Notes: generated by a model not told the origin, from the letters alone. Numbered from the stretch's first letter, positions 25,448 to 34,383 are shown. The stretch: 64,000 bases of DNA from Streptomyces cyaneus (GCF_004028635.1 NZ_RQJW01000003.1:434001-498000), one strand, 5' to 3'. Made by a program: numbers and translations.

Positions 25448-26368
25448 TTACTGCTTGACGCCGCCGGTGGCCAGGCCGCTCTGCCAGTAGCGCTGGAGCA
25501 GGAGGAAGGCGATGACGAGCGGCACGATGGAGAGCAGGGAGCCGGTCACGACGAGCGGCAGCATGTCGCTGCTGGCGCCGCCTCCCCCGTTCTGCGCCTG
25601 CGCGGCCCAGGAGGAGAGGCCGACCGTGATGGGGTACAGCTGCGGGTCGTTGAGCATGATCAGCGGCAGGAAGTAGTTGTTCCACGTCGCCACGAGCGTG
25701 AACAGCAGGACGGTGACCAGTCCGGGAGCGAGCAGCCTGAGCGCGATCCGGAAGAAGATCCGTGCCTCCCCGGCCCCGTCGATGCGGGCGGCCTCCAGGA
25801 GGCTGTCGGGGACGGCGTCGGCCGCGTAGATGCGCATGAGGTAGAGGCCGAAGGGGTTGACGAGCGAGGGCAGGATGATCGCCCAGGGGGTGTTGACCAG
25901 GCCGACCTTGGCGAACAGCAGATAGGTCGGAATCGCCAGCGCGGTGGCGGGGACCATGATGGCGCCGAGGACCAGATTGAAGGCGGCGCGGTCACCGCGG
26001 AAGCGGAACTTGGCGAACCCGTACCCGGCGGCGGCCGCCAGCAGCGCGGCGCCGACCGCGCTGACGACGGCGTACACGGCGGTGTTGAGCAGCCAGTCGA
26101 CGAAGACGCCGTCGTCCTGGGTGAAGGTGGCCTTGATGTTCGCCAGGAGCTGCGGGGCGTCGGAGAACCACAGGCCGAAGCTGTTGATCAGGTCCTGGGT
26201 GCCCTTGGTCGAGGCGACCAGCAGCCAGAACAGCGGGAGGAGGAAGTAGGCCAGCGCCGCCAGCATGACGATGGTCAGTGGAGTGCTGCGACGGCGGGCC
26301 GCGGGCCGGTGCCGCGCGGGGGCGGTGGAGGCCGCTGCGGTCGTCGGCGGCTGCAAGGTGGTCGTCAT
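25448..26368 (-). CDS. Sugar ABC transporter permease, MalG type
   Basis: A 306-residue inner membrane protein. After a Pro/Ala/Arg-rich cytoplasmic start come about six membrane helices, the first at LTIVMLAALAYFLLPLFWLLVAS. The EAA loop that docks the ATPase reads EAARIDGAGEARIFFRIALRLLAPG. The AYAVVSAVGAALLAAAAGYGFAKFRF segment and the final VIAFLLLQRYWQSGLATGGVKQ are typical of the CUT1 MalG branch. Its ATG overlaps the stop of the MalF-type gene by 4 bases. No ATPase gene is nearby; in Streptomyces the shared ATPase MsiK usually serves such transporters. Confidence 0.93.
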   Translation of the reverse strand: MTTTLQPPTTAAASTAPARHRPAARRRSTPLTIVMLAALAYFLLPLFWLLVASTKGTQDLINSFGLWFSDAPQLLANIKATFTQDDGVFVDWLLNTAVYAVVSAVGAALLAAAAGYGFAKFRFRGDRAAFNLVLGAIMVPATALAIPTYLLFAKVGLVNTPWAIILPSLVNPFGLYLMRIYAADAVPDSLLEAARIDGAGEARIFFRIALRLLAPGLVTVLLFTLVATWNNYFLPLIMLNDPQLYPITVGLSSWAAQAQNGGGGASSDMLPLVVTGSLLSIVPLVIAFLLLQRYWQSGLATGGVKQ

Positions 26369-27288
26369 GCGGCCCTCCTGCGGTTCGCGGTGAGCAGTAC
26401 GACGTAGGAGGCGATGACGATGACCAGTCCGAGGAGGAAGGAGACCGTGGCCGCGTAGTTGAGCTGGTTTCCGGTGAAGGCGAGGGAGTAGGAGTAGAGG
26501 TTGGCGGTGTAGGAGCTGCTGATGACGTCCGGGGCGATCTTCATCAGCAGGTTCGGCTCGTTGAACAGTTGGAAGCTGCCGATCACCGAGAAGAGCAGGG
26601 TCAGCAGGAGCGCCGGCCGCAGCGCGGGCAGCTTGATCGACCAGGCGATCCGCCAGGCGCCCGCGCCGTCCATCGCGGCGGCCTCGTACAGGTCCTGCGG
26701 GATGGTGCGCAGGGCCGCGTACAGGATGATCATGTTGTAGCCGACGAACTCCCAGGTCACGATGTTCGCCAGGCTGACCGGCATCCAGCCCTCGCTGAGG
26801 AAGTGCGGGGCCGCCATGTCCAGCTTCCGGCTCAGCTGGGCGAACGGGCCGAAGTCGGGGCCGTACAGATAGCCCCACATGAGCGCGGCGACCACGCTCG
26901 GGACGGCGTACGGCACGAAGATGCCCAGCCGGATCACGCGGGCCAGCCGCAGCAGGCCGCTGTCGAGGGCGAGGGCGAACACCAGGGCCAGCAGCAGCAT
27001 CAGCGGGACCTGGATCAGGAAGAACAGGGCCACGCGGCCGACGCCGTGCAGGAGGAGCGGGTCCTTGAGGGCGGTGACGTAGTTGTCGAGGCCGACGAAG
27101 ACCGTGCCGCCGATGAGGCGTTGCTGGAAGAGGCTGAGGTAGGCGGCGTAGCCGAGCGGGGCGAGGAACAGCAGGAGGAAGAGGATCAGGAACGGGGCCA
27201 CGAACAGGGGGCCCGGACCGCCGAACCGGCGCCGCGACGGCCCGGCTCGGCGCGGCTTCCTGGCGTATGCCGCGGTGGTGGCTGCCAT
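26365..27288 (-). CDS. Sugar ABC transporter permease, MalF type
   Basis: A 307-residue membrane protein with an Arg-rich start and six predicted helices, the first being PLFVAPFLILFLLLFLAPLGYAAYLSLF. The EAA loop reads EAAAMDGAGAWRIAWSIKLPALRPALL. IFVPYAVPSVVAALMWGYLY is a typical helix-turn of this family. It forms the channel with the MalG-type partner encoded directly downstream. The start lies one base after the binding protein stop, so the three transporter genes are translationally coupled. CUT1 family, importing di- or oligosaccharides. Confidence 0.93.
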   Translation of the reverse strand: MAATTAAYARKPRRAGPSRRRFGGPGPLFVAPFLILFLLLFLAPLGYAAYLSLFQQRLIGGTVFVGLDNYVTALKDPLLLHGVGRVALFFLIQVPLMLLLALVFALALDSGLLRLARVIRLGIFVPYAVPSVVAALMWGYLYGPDFGPFAQLSRKLDMAAPHFLSEGWMPVSLANIVTWEFVGYNMIILYAALRTIPQDLYEAAAMDGAGAWRIAWSIKLPALRPALLLTLLFSVIGSFQLFNEPNLLMKIAPDVISSSYTANLYSYSLAFTGNQLNYAATVSFLLGLVIVIASYVVLLTANRRRAA

Positions 27289-27289
27289 G

Positions 27290-28678
27290 TCAGGCCCCCT
27301 TGACCGTGAAGCCCTGGTTCTTGGCGTACGCCGTCAGCCGCGACTGCCAGGTGCCGAGGGCGGCGACGGTGTCGGCCTGGTCGGCGAGGGACTTGCCGAC
27401 GGTCTCGGTCCAGTCCTTCGCCGCCTGGTCCAGGAACGGCGGCCACTGGAACGAGGTCGGGACGGTGTCGCTGATGTCGGCGAAGATCTGGTTGACCTTC
27501 TGGCCGCCGTAGAAGGCGGGTGCGTCGCCGGTGAAACTCGGGTCCGCGAGCAGGGACTTGGTCGCCGGGAAGAAGAACTGCTCGGTGGCGAACATCTTGG
27601 CGCTCGCCGGGTCGCTGTTGAGGAACTGGGCGAACCGGGCCGCCGCGATCGGGTTCTTCGTGGCGCGGATGACCGCGGTCGTGGAGCCGCCCCAGTTGCC
27701 CGAGACCGGCTTGGCCGCGTCCCACTGCGGCAGCGGCGCCGCCCGCCACTTGCCCGAGGTGGACTTGGCCGAACCCGACAGGAACGCCGGACCCCAGGCC
27801 GCGGTGAGCCAGGTGGCGTACTTGCCCTTGTTGAACCCGGCGTACCACCCGTCGGTGAAGTCCGGGTCGGTACTGATGACGCCTTCCTTCGCGAGCCCGC
27901 CCCAGTACTCGGCGAGCTTCTTGGAGACCGCGTCGTCGACGCTGATGGAGAGGTCGCTCTTGCCGGAGGTGGCGTACGGCTTCGCGCCCGCCTGCCACAG
28001 CAGACCGTGCCAGGCGGCGTGCTCGTTCGCCGCGAGGTTGGTGAGGTAGACATCCGGGTCGGCCTTGTGGAGCTTGCGGGCCGCCGCAGCGAACTCGTCC
28101 CAGGTCTTCGGCACTTGGATGCCGTGCTTGTCGAAGATGTCCTTGCGGTACAGCATGCCCATCGGGCCGGTGTCCTGCGGGATCGCCCAGACCTCGCCGC
28201 CGGGCCCGCTGACCTGTCCCCACGTCCAGTCGACGAACTGGTCCTTCAGCGCCGTGGCGCCGTACGGGCCCAGGTTCAGCAGGCTGTCCGTGATCGTGAA
28301 GGTGGGGACCGCCTGGTACTCGATCTGCGCCAGGTCGGGTGCGCCCGTGCCGGCCTTGAGGGCGGTGCGCAGCTTGGTGTAGTGCTCGACGCCCTGACCG
28401 GCGTTGACGACCTTGACCTTGATCGCCGGGTACTTCTGCTCGAAGAGCGCGACCTCCTGCTGGATATCCGGGACCCAGGTCCAGAACGTCAGCTGGGTCG
28501 GGGTCTTCATCGCCTTGTCGATGTCGGCCTGGCTGACCGGTTCGGTGGCGGCTGAGGAGCCGCCGGACTCGCTGTCGCCGCTGCACGCGGCGAGCGCGGC
28601 ACCGAGGGACAGCGCTCCGGTCGCGGCGAGGAACCGCCGCCGGCTCATGGAGGACGTGGGAACGAAGGATCGGGGCAT
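27290..28678 (-). CDS. Tat-type lipoprotein sugar-binding protein (ABC transporter)
   Basis: A 462-residue extracellular solute-binding protein. The N-terminus has a twin-Arg motif SRRRFLA followed by a hydrophobic stretch and a lipobox ALAAC, so the mature protein would be lipid-anchored on the outer face after Tat export. A second possible start is the Met directly before SRRRF, 30 bases in. The rest is a bilobed family 1 binding fold ([55 protein letters not shown]). It is the first gene of the transporter operon. The ligand is inferred from the enzymes encoded downstream: arabinan- or arabinogalactan-derived oligosaccharides. Confidence 0.92.
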   Translation of the reverse strand: MPRSFVPTSSMSRRRFLAATGALSLGAALAACSGDSESGGSSAATEPVSQADIDKAMKTPTQLTFWTWVPDIQQEVALFEQKYPAIKVKVVNAGQGVEHYTKLRTALKAGTGAPDLAQIEYQAVPTFTITDSLLNLGPYGATALKDQFVDWTWGQVSGPGGEVWAIPQDTGPMGMLYRKDIFDKHGIQVPKTWDEFAAAARKLHKADPDVYLTNLAANEHAAWHGLLWQAGAKPYATSGKSDLSISVDDAVSKKLAEYWGGLAKEGVISTDPDFTDGWYAGFNKGKYATWLTAAWGPAFLSGSAKSTSGKWRAAPLPQWDAAKPVSGNWGGSTTAVIRATKNPIAAARFAQFLNSDPASAKMFATEQFFFPATKSLLADPSFTGDAPAFYGGQKVNQIFADISDTVPTSFQWPPFLDQAAKDWTETVGKSLADQADTVAALGTWQSRLTAYAKNQGFTVKGA

Positions 28679-29035
28679 GGTGGACTCCCGCCGATGGGCA
28701 TAGGGACGGCACGCCTGGCGAGGGCGCGTCGCAGGGTGGGAAGGGAGAGGTGGAGAGATGGAGAGGCGTAAGGAGGAGCGAGGCGCGGACGTCGCTACCG
28801 GGGCATCGGGGTCGCCATGTTCGGGTGTGCGTCGCGCGGGCTGCGGCCGGCACGCGCGTCGCGTGCCTGACAGCGGAAGTCCACGGTCGTGGAAGGGTTT
28901 TGCGGGGCGGTGGGCGACCGCAGGGGGCTCGCCGCTCCGCCGTGGGCAGGCTCACCGCCCGACCGTGAGCGGATGCCGCTCGGGCCCGGGGGTGTTGCTC
29001 AGGAGGGGGGTGGGTGCTGCTCGGGCGGGGGCTGC
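28679..29035. other. Intergenic region upstream of the sugar transporter operon
   Basis: No gene is supported in these 357 bases, between the regulator stop and the binding protein start. It must hold the promoter for the transporter operon, read to the left. I see no classical CGAAANGNTTTCG-type LacI operator. The only resemblance to the palindromes at 30247-30276 is a half-site TGACAGCG near 28868, too weak to call. A purine-rich stretch (GGGAAGGGAGAGGTGGAGAG) lies around 28738-28763. Confidence 0.6.
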
Positions 29036-30175
29036 TCAGTCGGCGGCGGGCGGTCCGTTCTCCCCGCCCGGCGGTGCGTGTGCCGAGTCGTTCGAGCGGG
29101 AGGGCGAGCGCCGCCCGCGTGCCGGTGCCTTCCGGCCCGCCGGGGGCGCGGTCGAGGCACGGACGACCAGTTCGATCGGCGGATCGTTGGCCGGCGCCGG
29201 CTCCGCGTCCGGTTTCTCGATGGCCTGCACCAGGAGCCGGAGCCCGTCGTGCGCCACGGCGTCGAACGGCTGGCGCATCGTGGTCAGCGGAGGAGTGACA
29301 TAGGCGGAGACGGGGATGTCGTCGAAGCCGACGACACTCACATCGTCCGGCACCCGCAGGCCGGCTTCCGTCAGAGCGCGGATCACCCCGATGGCCATGT
29401 CGTCGTTGGCGGCGAACACCGCGGTGACGTCACCGGCGGAGGCGAGTTCGCGGCCCGCGGCGTAGCCCGAGGCGGCCGACCAGTCGCCCTCGAGGACGGG
29501 CGGCTGCTGCCTGCCGCGCGCCGACAGCGCCGCCCGCCAGCCCGCGAGGCGATCACGGGCGGCGAACCACCGCTGCGGTCCGGCGAGATGATGAACCGTC
29601 ACATGCCCGAGGTCCAAGAGGTGTTCGGTGGCCGCCCGCGCCAGCGACTCGGCACCGACCCCCGCGGTCACGGCCCGGGGACCGCCGAAGGGCGCGGGCG
29701 CACCGAAGACGAGAACCGGCACGTCGACGCCGAGCGCGACCGATCCCTCGTCTCCTTCGTCGATCGGTTCGGATACGACGATGCCGTCCACGCCCTGCTC
29801 GAGCAGCGACTCCACGGCCCCGGCGACGCCTCCCGGGTCGCCCTCCAGCGTGTTGTACACCCGGAGCGCATATCCCGCGTCCCGGGCGGCCCGTTCGATG
29901 CCGATGAGCAGCGAGGCCGGCCCGTACAGGGCGGTCCCCAGCGTGACCACGCCGATGGTGCGGGTGCGGCCGGAGGCCAGTGCCCGGGCCGCGCTGTTCA
30001 TCCGGTAGCCGAGCTCCTCGGCGGCTTCGAGGACCCGCCGGCGCACGTCGTCGGAGACGTAGCGCTCACCGTTGAAGACCCGGGAGACCGTCTTCTGGGA
30101 GACGCCGGCCCGCCGGGCCACGTCCACGGCACGCGGCGCAGCAGGGCTTGCGCCCTGTCCTCCCACTCGCGTCAT
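29036..30175 (-). CDS. LacI family transcriptional regulator of the sugar locus
   Basis: A 379-residue regulator. The N-terminal helix-turn-helix and hinge read AVDVARRAGVSQKTVSRVFNGERYVSDDVRRRVLEAAEELGYRMNSAARALASGRT, complete with the hinge helix that enters the minor groove. The periplasmic-binding-like core runs from TIGVVTLG to about residue 340 (VTAVFAANDDMAIGVIRALTEAGLRVPDDVSVVGFDDIPVSAYVTPPLTTM). A basic, disordered tail of 40 residues ends the chain. It is read in the same direction as the sugar operon and lies upstream of it, so it likely represses that operon, with release by an arabino- or galacto-oligosaccharide. Confidence 0.93.
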   Translation of the reverse strand: MTRVGGQGASPAAPRAVDVARRAGVSQKTVSRVFNGERYVSDDVRRRVLEAAEELGYRMNSAARALASGRTRTIGVVTLGTALYGPASLLIGIERAARDAGYALRVYNTLEGDPGGVAGAVESLLEQGVDGIVVSEPIDEGDEGSVALGVDVPVLVFGAPAPFGGPRAVTAGVGAESLARAATEHLLDLGHVTVHHLAGPQRWFAARDRLAGWRAALSARGRQQPPVLEGDWSAASGYAAGRELASAGDVTAVFAANDDMAIGVIRALTEAGLRVPDDVSVVGFDDIPVSAYVTPPLTTMRQPFDAVAHDGLRLLVQAIEKPDAEPAPANDPPIELVVRASTAPPAGRKAPARGRRSPSRSNDSAHAPPGGENGPPAAD

Positions 30176-30246
30176 TGCTGTCTCCCGATGTCCGGCGGCT
30201 CAGATCCTAGCGAGTCAGGGCCAGTCGCGAGGAGCCGTCGCCCTGT

Positions 30247-30276
30247 ATGACTGCGCTGTCATGACTGCGGTGTCAT
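30247..30276. promoter_or_regulatory. Two overlapping 16-base palindromes, probable operator
   Basis: ATGACTGCGCTGTCAT at 30247-30262 and ATGACTGCGGTGTCAT at 30261-30276 share two bases. Each has ATGAC/GTCAT arms, and the first is palindromic at 14 of 16 positions around a GCGC core. They lie 71 bases upstream of the LacI-family start and on the far side of the thioesterase-like gene. The even symmetry around CG fits LacI-family sites, so autoregulation is the simplest reading. Confidence 0.6.
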
Positions 30277-30473
30277 ATCTACGCAGTCGAACAGAAGGTG
30301 TCAAGACTTCGCGCAGCATCACGGCAACCCCGCGGCACGGCACGCACGCCGGACGAACATGCGGAGGCGCCATGGGCGAGCAGGTCGGACGGGACGAGCA
30401 GCACGGGCAGCCCTTGCACGTCACCTCACCGTCGGCAGGAGCGTTGCCCTCGGGGTGTGGTGAAGTGGGGATC

Positions 30474-31196
30474 ATGACGACCAGTGACGCGATCGTGGTG
30501 CCAGAGCTGTACGCCGGCTACCCCCAGGTGGCCTTCGGCGGCTACGTCGCCGGCGTGTTGGCGGAGAGGTCCGGGGCGCAGGCGGTACGGGTGGACTTCC
30601 GAGGGCCGGTGCCGGTCGAGACGCCCGTGCGGATCGCCGAAACGGCGGGCGGAGGCGTGGAGTTGGGCGCCGCCGAGCGGCCCCTTGCCACGGCGCGTCC
30701 CGCCGAGTTGCTGCTCGACGCGCCGGCCGCGCCCTCCTGGGACGAGGCGGCCGCCGCGGCCGAGAGGTTCCGGGCGGCGCCGCCGTCGGGTGTGGTCGAC
30801 TGCTTCGGCTGCGGCCTGCGCGCCGCTGACCGCGGTCTGCGGGTGCACGGCACCCCCGTGCCGGACCTCGGCCTGGTGGCCTCCGCCTGGATCCCGTCCC
30901 GCGCTTTCGCCGACCCGGACGGCCTGCTCCCGCCCCCACTGGTCTGGGGCGCCCTGGACTGCCCGGGGCACTGGGCGGGCCGCTTCCTGGGCACCCAGCA
31001 GCCGGGCGCGGTCACCGCCAGCCTCACGGGCACCATTCTTCGGCCGGTCGCCGCGGGTGAGCCGTACATCTCGTACGCGTGGCTGCTGTCGGAATCCGGC
31101 CGCAAGCACATGATGGGCGTGGCGCTCGCCACGGCCGAGGGCGAACTGTGCGCCGTCTCCGAGTCATTGTGGATCGATCCCCGGCCTGCTCCCTGA
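30474..31196 (+). CDS. Hotdog-fold thioesterase-like protein
   Basis: A 240-residue protein taken from ATG 30474 (MTTSDAIVVPELYAGYPQVAFGGYVAGVLAERSG); longer in-frame starts lack conserved sequence. The pattern GYPQVAFGGYVAGVLA followed by VRVDFRGPVPVETPVRI is the first half of a hotdog fold, and WGALDCPGHWAGRFLG with TGTILRPVAAGEPYISYAWLLSESGRKHMMGVAL is the second. Between them is a CFGCG motif (about residue 107) seen in some actinobacterial members. Such proteins hydrolyse acyl-CoA thioesters or bind acyl groups; the substrate is unknown. It stands alone between the LacI regulator and the dha operon. Confidence 0.72.
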   Translation: MTTSDAIVVPELYAGYPQVAFGGYVAGVLAERSGAQAVRVDFRGPVPVETPVRIAETAGGGVELGAAERPLATARPAELLLDAPAAPSWDEAAAAAERFRAAPPSGVVDCFGCGLRAADRGLRVHGTPVPDLGLVASAWIPSRAFADPDGLLPPPLVWGALDCPGHWAGRFLGTQQPGAVTASLTGTILRPVAAGEPYISYAWLLSESGRKHMMGVALATAEGELCAVSESLWIDPRPAP

Positions 31197-31432
31197 AGCC
31201 GCCGCCGTGCCCGGCGCGCGCACGGTCGCCTCGTACGTCTTGACAGCTTCCGCTCCCGCCCCCGGAGGCGCGGCGACTCCTTCGGCTGCTCGAGCGCCGG
31301 GCACGCCCAGGAACACCCGCGCACGTGACCTTCACTGCCGCAAGGTCGATACTGCCGACAGTAGCCTTTCCACCGACCGCCAAGATCAACTCCTGACCGA
31401 ATCCCTTCTGACCTGCTAAAACGCCGCCTCAC

Positions 31433-31474
31433 CCCCATCTGCCGGCTTCACCACCCCATCTGCCGGCTTCACCA
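31433..31474 (+). repeat. Two perfect 21-base direct repeats in the dhaK leader
   Basis: CCCCATCTGCCGGCTTCACC plus a final A occurs twice back to back at 31433-31453 and 31454-31474. The second copy runs directly into the ribosome binding site AGGAGGT of dhaK. A possible promoter lies just upstream (CTGACC at 31393-31398, TAAAAC at 31417-31422, spacer 18), which would place the repeats in the untranslated leader. Confidence 0.9.
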
Positions 31475-31484
31475 GGAGGTACCC

Positions 31485-32477
31485 ATGAAGATGCTGATCA
31501 ACGTCGCGGAGAGCGTCGTCACGGACGCGCTGCGCGGTATGGCGGCCGCCCATCCCGAGTTGGTCGTCGATGTGGAGAAGCGCGTCATCGTACGGCGGGA
31601 CGCACCCGTCGAGGGGAAGGTCGCCCTCGTCTCCGGTGGCGGGTCGGGGCACGAGCCGCTGCACGGTGGATTCGTGGGGCCGGGGATGCTGTCGGCGGCC
31701 TGTCCGGGTGAGGTGTTCACCTCGCCGGTGCCCGACCAGATGGTGCGTGCCGCGGCCGCCGTGGACAGCGGTGCGGGTGTGCTGTTCATCGTGAAGAACT
31801 ACACGGGTGACGTCCTCAACTTCGACATGGCCGCGGAACTGGCCGAGGACGAGGGCATCCAGGTCGCGAAGGTGCTCGTCAACGACGACGTGGCGGTCAC
31901 CGACAGCCTCTACACGGCCGGCCGGCGCGGCACGGGCGCGACACTGTTCGTGGAGAAGATCGCCGGTGCCGCGGCGGACGAGGGGCAGCCGCTGGAGCGG
32001 GTGGAGGCGATCGGGCGGCAGGTCAACGAGAACTCCCGCAGCTTCGGCGTCGCCCTCAGCGCCTGCACCACCCCCGCCAAGGGCAGCCCCACCTTCGATC
32101 TGCCGCCCGGCGAGCTGGAGTTGGGCATCGGCATCCACGGCGAGCCGGGCCGGGAGCGGCGGGCGATGATGACGTCGGGTGAGATCGCCGACTTCGCCGT
32201 GGGCGCCATCCTGGAGGACATGCCCCCGCGCAACCCGGTCCTCGTCCTGGTCAACGGCATGGGCGGGACACCGCTGTTGGAGCTGTACGGCTTCAACGCC
32301 GAGGTCCAGCGGGTGCTCGCCGAGCGCGGTGTCAACGTCGCCCACACCCTCGTCGGGAACTACGTCACCTCGCTCGACATGGCCGGCGCCTCCGTCACCC
32401 TGTGCCAGGTGGACGAGGAGCTGCTGCGGCTGTGGAACGCGCCGGTGAAGACGCCGGGGCTGCGGTGGGGTATGTGA
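31485..32477 (+). CDS. dhaK: Dihydroxyacetone kinase subunit DhaK
   Basis: A 330-residue PTS-type dihydroxyacetone kinase substrate subunit of normal length. The glycine-rich binding loop VSGGGSGHEPLHGGFVG is at residues 49-65, and IGIHGEPG holds His218, which binds dihydroxyacetone covalently as a hemiaminal in the family. It has no ATP-binding domain of its own, so it needs DhaL. The ATG follows an ideal AGGAGGT at spacing 4. First gene of dhaKLM; dhaL starts 46 bases later. The pathway takes dihydroxyacetone to dihydroxyacetone phosphate for glycolysis. Confidence 0.96.
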   Translation: MKMLINVAESVVTDALRGMAAAHPELVVDVEKRVIVRRDAPVEGKVALVSGGGSGHEPLHGGFVGPGMLSAACPGEVFTSPVPDQMVRAAAAVDSGAGVLFIVKNYTGDVLNFDMAAELAEDEGIQVAKVLVNDDVAVTDSLYTAGRRGTGATLFVEKIAGAAADEGQPLERVEAIGRQVNENSRSFGVALSACTTPAKGSPTFDLPPGELELGIGIHGEPGRERRAMMTSGEIADFAVGAILEDMPPRNPVLVLVNGMGGTPLLELYGFNAEVQRVLAERGVNVAHTLVGNYVTSLDMAGASVTLCQVDEELLRLWNAPVKTPGLRWGM

Positions 32478-32523
32478 TCCGGAGCCGGACGCTCGCAACG
32501 CACCCGTCACGCAAGGAGATCCA

Positions 32524-33123
32524 GTGCTCGACGCCGATTTCTTCCGCCGTTGGATGACGGCGACCGCCGCTGCCGTCGACCGTGAGGCGGAGCGGCTCAC
32601 CGCCCTCGACTCGCCCATCGGGGACGCCGACCACGGCAGCAATCTGCAGCGTGGGTTCAACGCCGTCACGGCGGCGGTGGAGAAGGAGTCCCCGCAGACA
32701 CCCGGTGCGGTCCTGATGCTCGCCGGGCGGCAGCTCATCTCGACCGTGGGCGGGGCGTCGGGACCGCTCTACGGGACCCTGCTGCGCCGGACCGGCAAAG
32801 CCCTCGGGGAGGCCGGCGAGGTGAGCGAGGATCAGTTCGCGCAGGCGCTGCGGGCCGGGGTGGACGCGGTCATGGCGCTCGGCGGGGCGGCGCCGGGCGA
32901 CAAGACCATGATCGATGCGCTGGTGCCGGCCGTGGACGCGCTCGGCGACGGCTTCACCGCGGCACGGGCGGCCGCCGAGGAGGGCGCCCTGGCCACGACG
33001 CCGTTGCAGGCCCGCAAGGGACGGGCGAGTTATCTCGGGGAGCGCAGCATCGGACACCAGGATCCCGGGGCCACGTCCTCGGCGCTGCTGATCGCGGGGC
33101 TGGTGGAGGCGAACGGTGAGTGA
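32524..33123 (+). CDS. dhaL: Dihydroxyacetone kinase ADP-binding subunit DhaL
   Basis: A 199-residue all-helical subunit starting at GTG after AAGGAGATCCA. The nucleotide site motif IGDADHGSNLQRGF (residues 30-43) carries the Asp residues that hold Mg-ADP, and STVGGASGPLYGTLLRR and PGDKTMIDALVPAVDAL are the other conserved helices. In PTS-type kinases bound ADP acts as a fixed cofactor that is rephosphorylated by DhaM. The C-terminal RKGRASYLGERSIGHQDPGATSSALLI is conserved. The stop overlaps dhaM by 8 bases. Confidence 0.96.
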   Translation: MLDADFFRRWMTATAAAVDREAERLTALDSPIGDADHGSNLQRGFNAVTAAVEKESPQTPGAVLMLAGRQLISTVGGASGPLYGTLLRRTGKALGEAGEVSEDQFAQALRAGVDAVMALGGAAPGDKTMIDALVPAVDALGDGFTAARAAAEEGALATTPLQARKGRASYLGERSIGHQDPGATSSALLIAGLVEANGE

Positions 33124-33565
33124 CGAGAAGGTGGGCGCCGAGAAGGCGGGTGACGACAAGAGCGAGCGGCTCGTCGGCATCGTGCTGGTCTCGCACAGCG
33201 CGCAGGTGGCCGCGTCGGTGGCCGAGCTGGCGCTGGGACTCGCGGGCGGCGGAACGGCGGTGCCGGTGGCCGCGGCGGGCGGCACCGAGGCGGGCGGCCT
33301 CGGCACCAGCGCCGAGCTGATCGCCGCGGCGGCGGCAGCCGTGGACCGCGGCGCCGGAGTCGCGGTCCTCACCGACCTGGGCAGCGCGGTCCTCACCGTC
33401 AAGGCCCTGCTCGCCGAGGGCGACGAACTCCCGGACAACACACGTCTGGTGGACGCACCATTCGTCGAGGGCACGGTGGCCGCGGTCGTCACGGCGGCCA
33501 CGGGCGCCGACCTCGCGGCGGTGGAGGCGGCGGCCGCGGAGGCGTACACCTATCGGAAGGTGTGA
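33116..33565 (+). CDS. dhaM: DhaM, PTS phosphocarrier for dihydroxyacetone kinase (EIIA-only)
   Basis: A 149-residue protein starting at GTG inside the end of dhaL. It is a mannose-type EIIA domain: GIVLVSHSAQ holds the phosphorylated His27, followed by GGTEAGGLGTSAELI and VAVLTDLGSAVLTVKALL. Unlike E. coli DhaM it has no fused HPr and EI-like domains, so it must take phosphate from the general PTS HPr encoded elsewhere. The first 18 residues are a charged extension. Completes the dhaKLM operon. Confidence 0.92.
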   Translation: MSDEKVGAEKAGDDKSERLVGIVLVSHSAQVAASVAELALGLAGGGTAVPVAAAGGTEAGGLGTSAELIAAAAAAVDRGAGVAVLTDLGSAVLTVKALLAEGDELPDNTRLVDAPFVEGTVAAVVTAATGADLAAVEAAAAEAYTYRKV

Positions 33566-33671
33566 GGACGAGCTACGGCAGCCGCCGCACCACGGGCCCC
33601 TCGGCCGTGTCCCGTGCTACGGGCTACGGTTCGCGCGCCGCGGGGCCCCACGCCCACGAGCCCGCCGCCCC

Positions 33672-34322
33672 TTACGCGACCCCCTCCGCCGCAACCCCCA
33701 GCGCCGACCGCAGCGTCGCCGCCAGTTCGGTCTGTGCAGTCGCCCGGTCGGGGCGAATGTCGGCGGTGTGCCAGGCGTAGTGTTCGACCGCCGCGCGCAG
33801 TGCCGCGTTGAGCGTCGCCGCCTGGATCCTCGGGCGCAGATCCTCGGCGGACAGGCCCGCGCGTTCGGCGAGGGCGCGGGCGAACGCCGGTTCGGCCTCG
33901 TCGTACGTCTGGAGCCAGATCGCGCGCAGGCCGGGCTCGGTGCGGGTGAGCCGCACCAGGGCCCCCACGGTGGCGCGGTCGGGTCCGGCGAGCAGGCGGT
34001 CCTCGACCGCGAGTTCCTCGTCGAGGAGTTCATCGAGGGGCTGCCCGGGGCGCCACCGCCGCAGGCAGTCGGCGATCAGGTCGATACCGGCCGAGAACAG
34101 CGGCCGTACGCAGCTCTCCTTGCTCGGGAAGTAGCGCCACACGGTGCGTGCGGAGACACCGACCGCCGCTCCGATCTGCTCGCCCGTGGTCGCCGCCACG
34201 CCCTGGGTGACGAACAGGTCCACCGCCGCCCGCGCGATCTCCAGCCGGATCTCGGCCTTGCGCTCCTCGGTGAGGGGCGGTCGTCCCGTAGGTCGCCTCG
34301 TACGTCCACGGGTTGCGGTCAT
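33672..34322 (-). CDS. TetR family regulator
   Basis: A 216-residue regulator. After a basic N-terminal arm (RGRTRRPTGRPPL) comes the TetR helix-turn-helix: IRLEIARAAVDLFVTQGVAATTGEQIGAAVGVSARTVWRYFPSKESCVRPLF. The C-terminal ligand domain is all helical and resembles the MftR-type C-terminal branch (FARALAERAGLSAEDLRPRIQAATLNAALRAAVEHYAWH). It is divergent from the SDR gene, and a strong inverted repeat sits between them at 34384-34410, so it very likely represses both. The ligand is unknown but is probably related to the SDR substrate. Confidence 0.93.
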   Translation of the reverse strand: MTATRGRTRRPTGRPPLTEERKAEIRLEIARAAVDLFVTQGVAATTGEQIGAAVGVSARTVWRYFPSKESCVRPLFSAGIDLIADCLRRWRPGQPLDELLDEELAVEDRLLAGPDRATVGALVRLTRTEPGLRAIWLQTYDEAEPAFARALAERAGLSAEDLRPRIQAATLNAALRAAVEHYAWHTADIRPDRATAQTELAATLRSALGVAAEGVA

Positions 34323-34383
34323 GTTCTCCTCCGGCCGGCGCTGCTCGCTCTCCCGGAATTCTCTCCCGAAATTCTCCCCGAAG

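Noticed and set aside
28862..28880. Half-site TGACAGCG resembling the palindromes at 30247-30276, in front of the sugar operon.
   Set aside because: Only one arm matches and the other side does not; chance cannot be excluded.
33566..33671. Possible terminator after dhaM (CACGGG and CCCGTG near 33591-33616).
   Set aside because: Short arms with a long loop in very GC-rich DNA; not distinct from background pairing.
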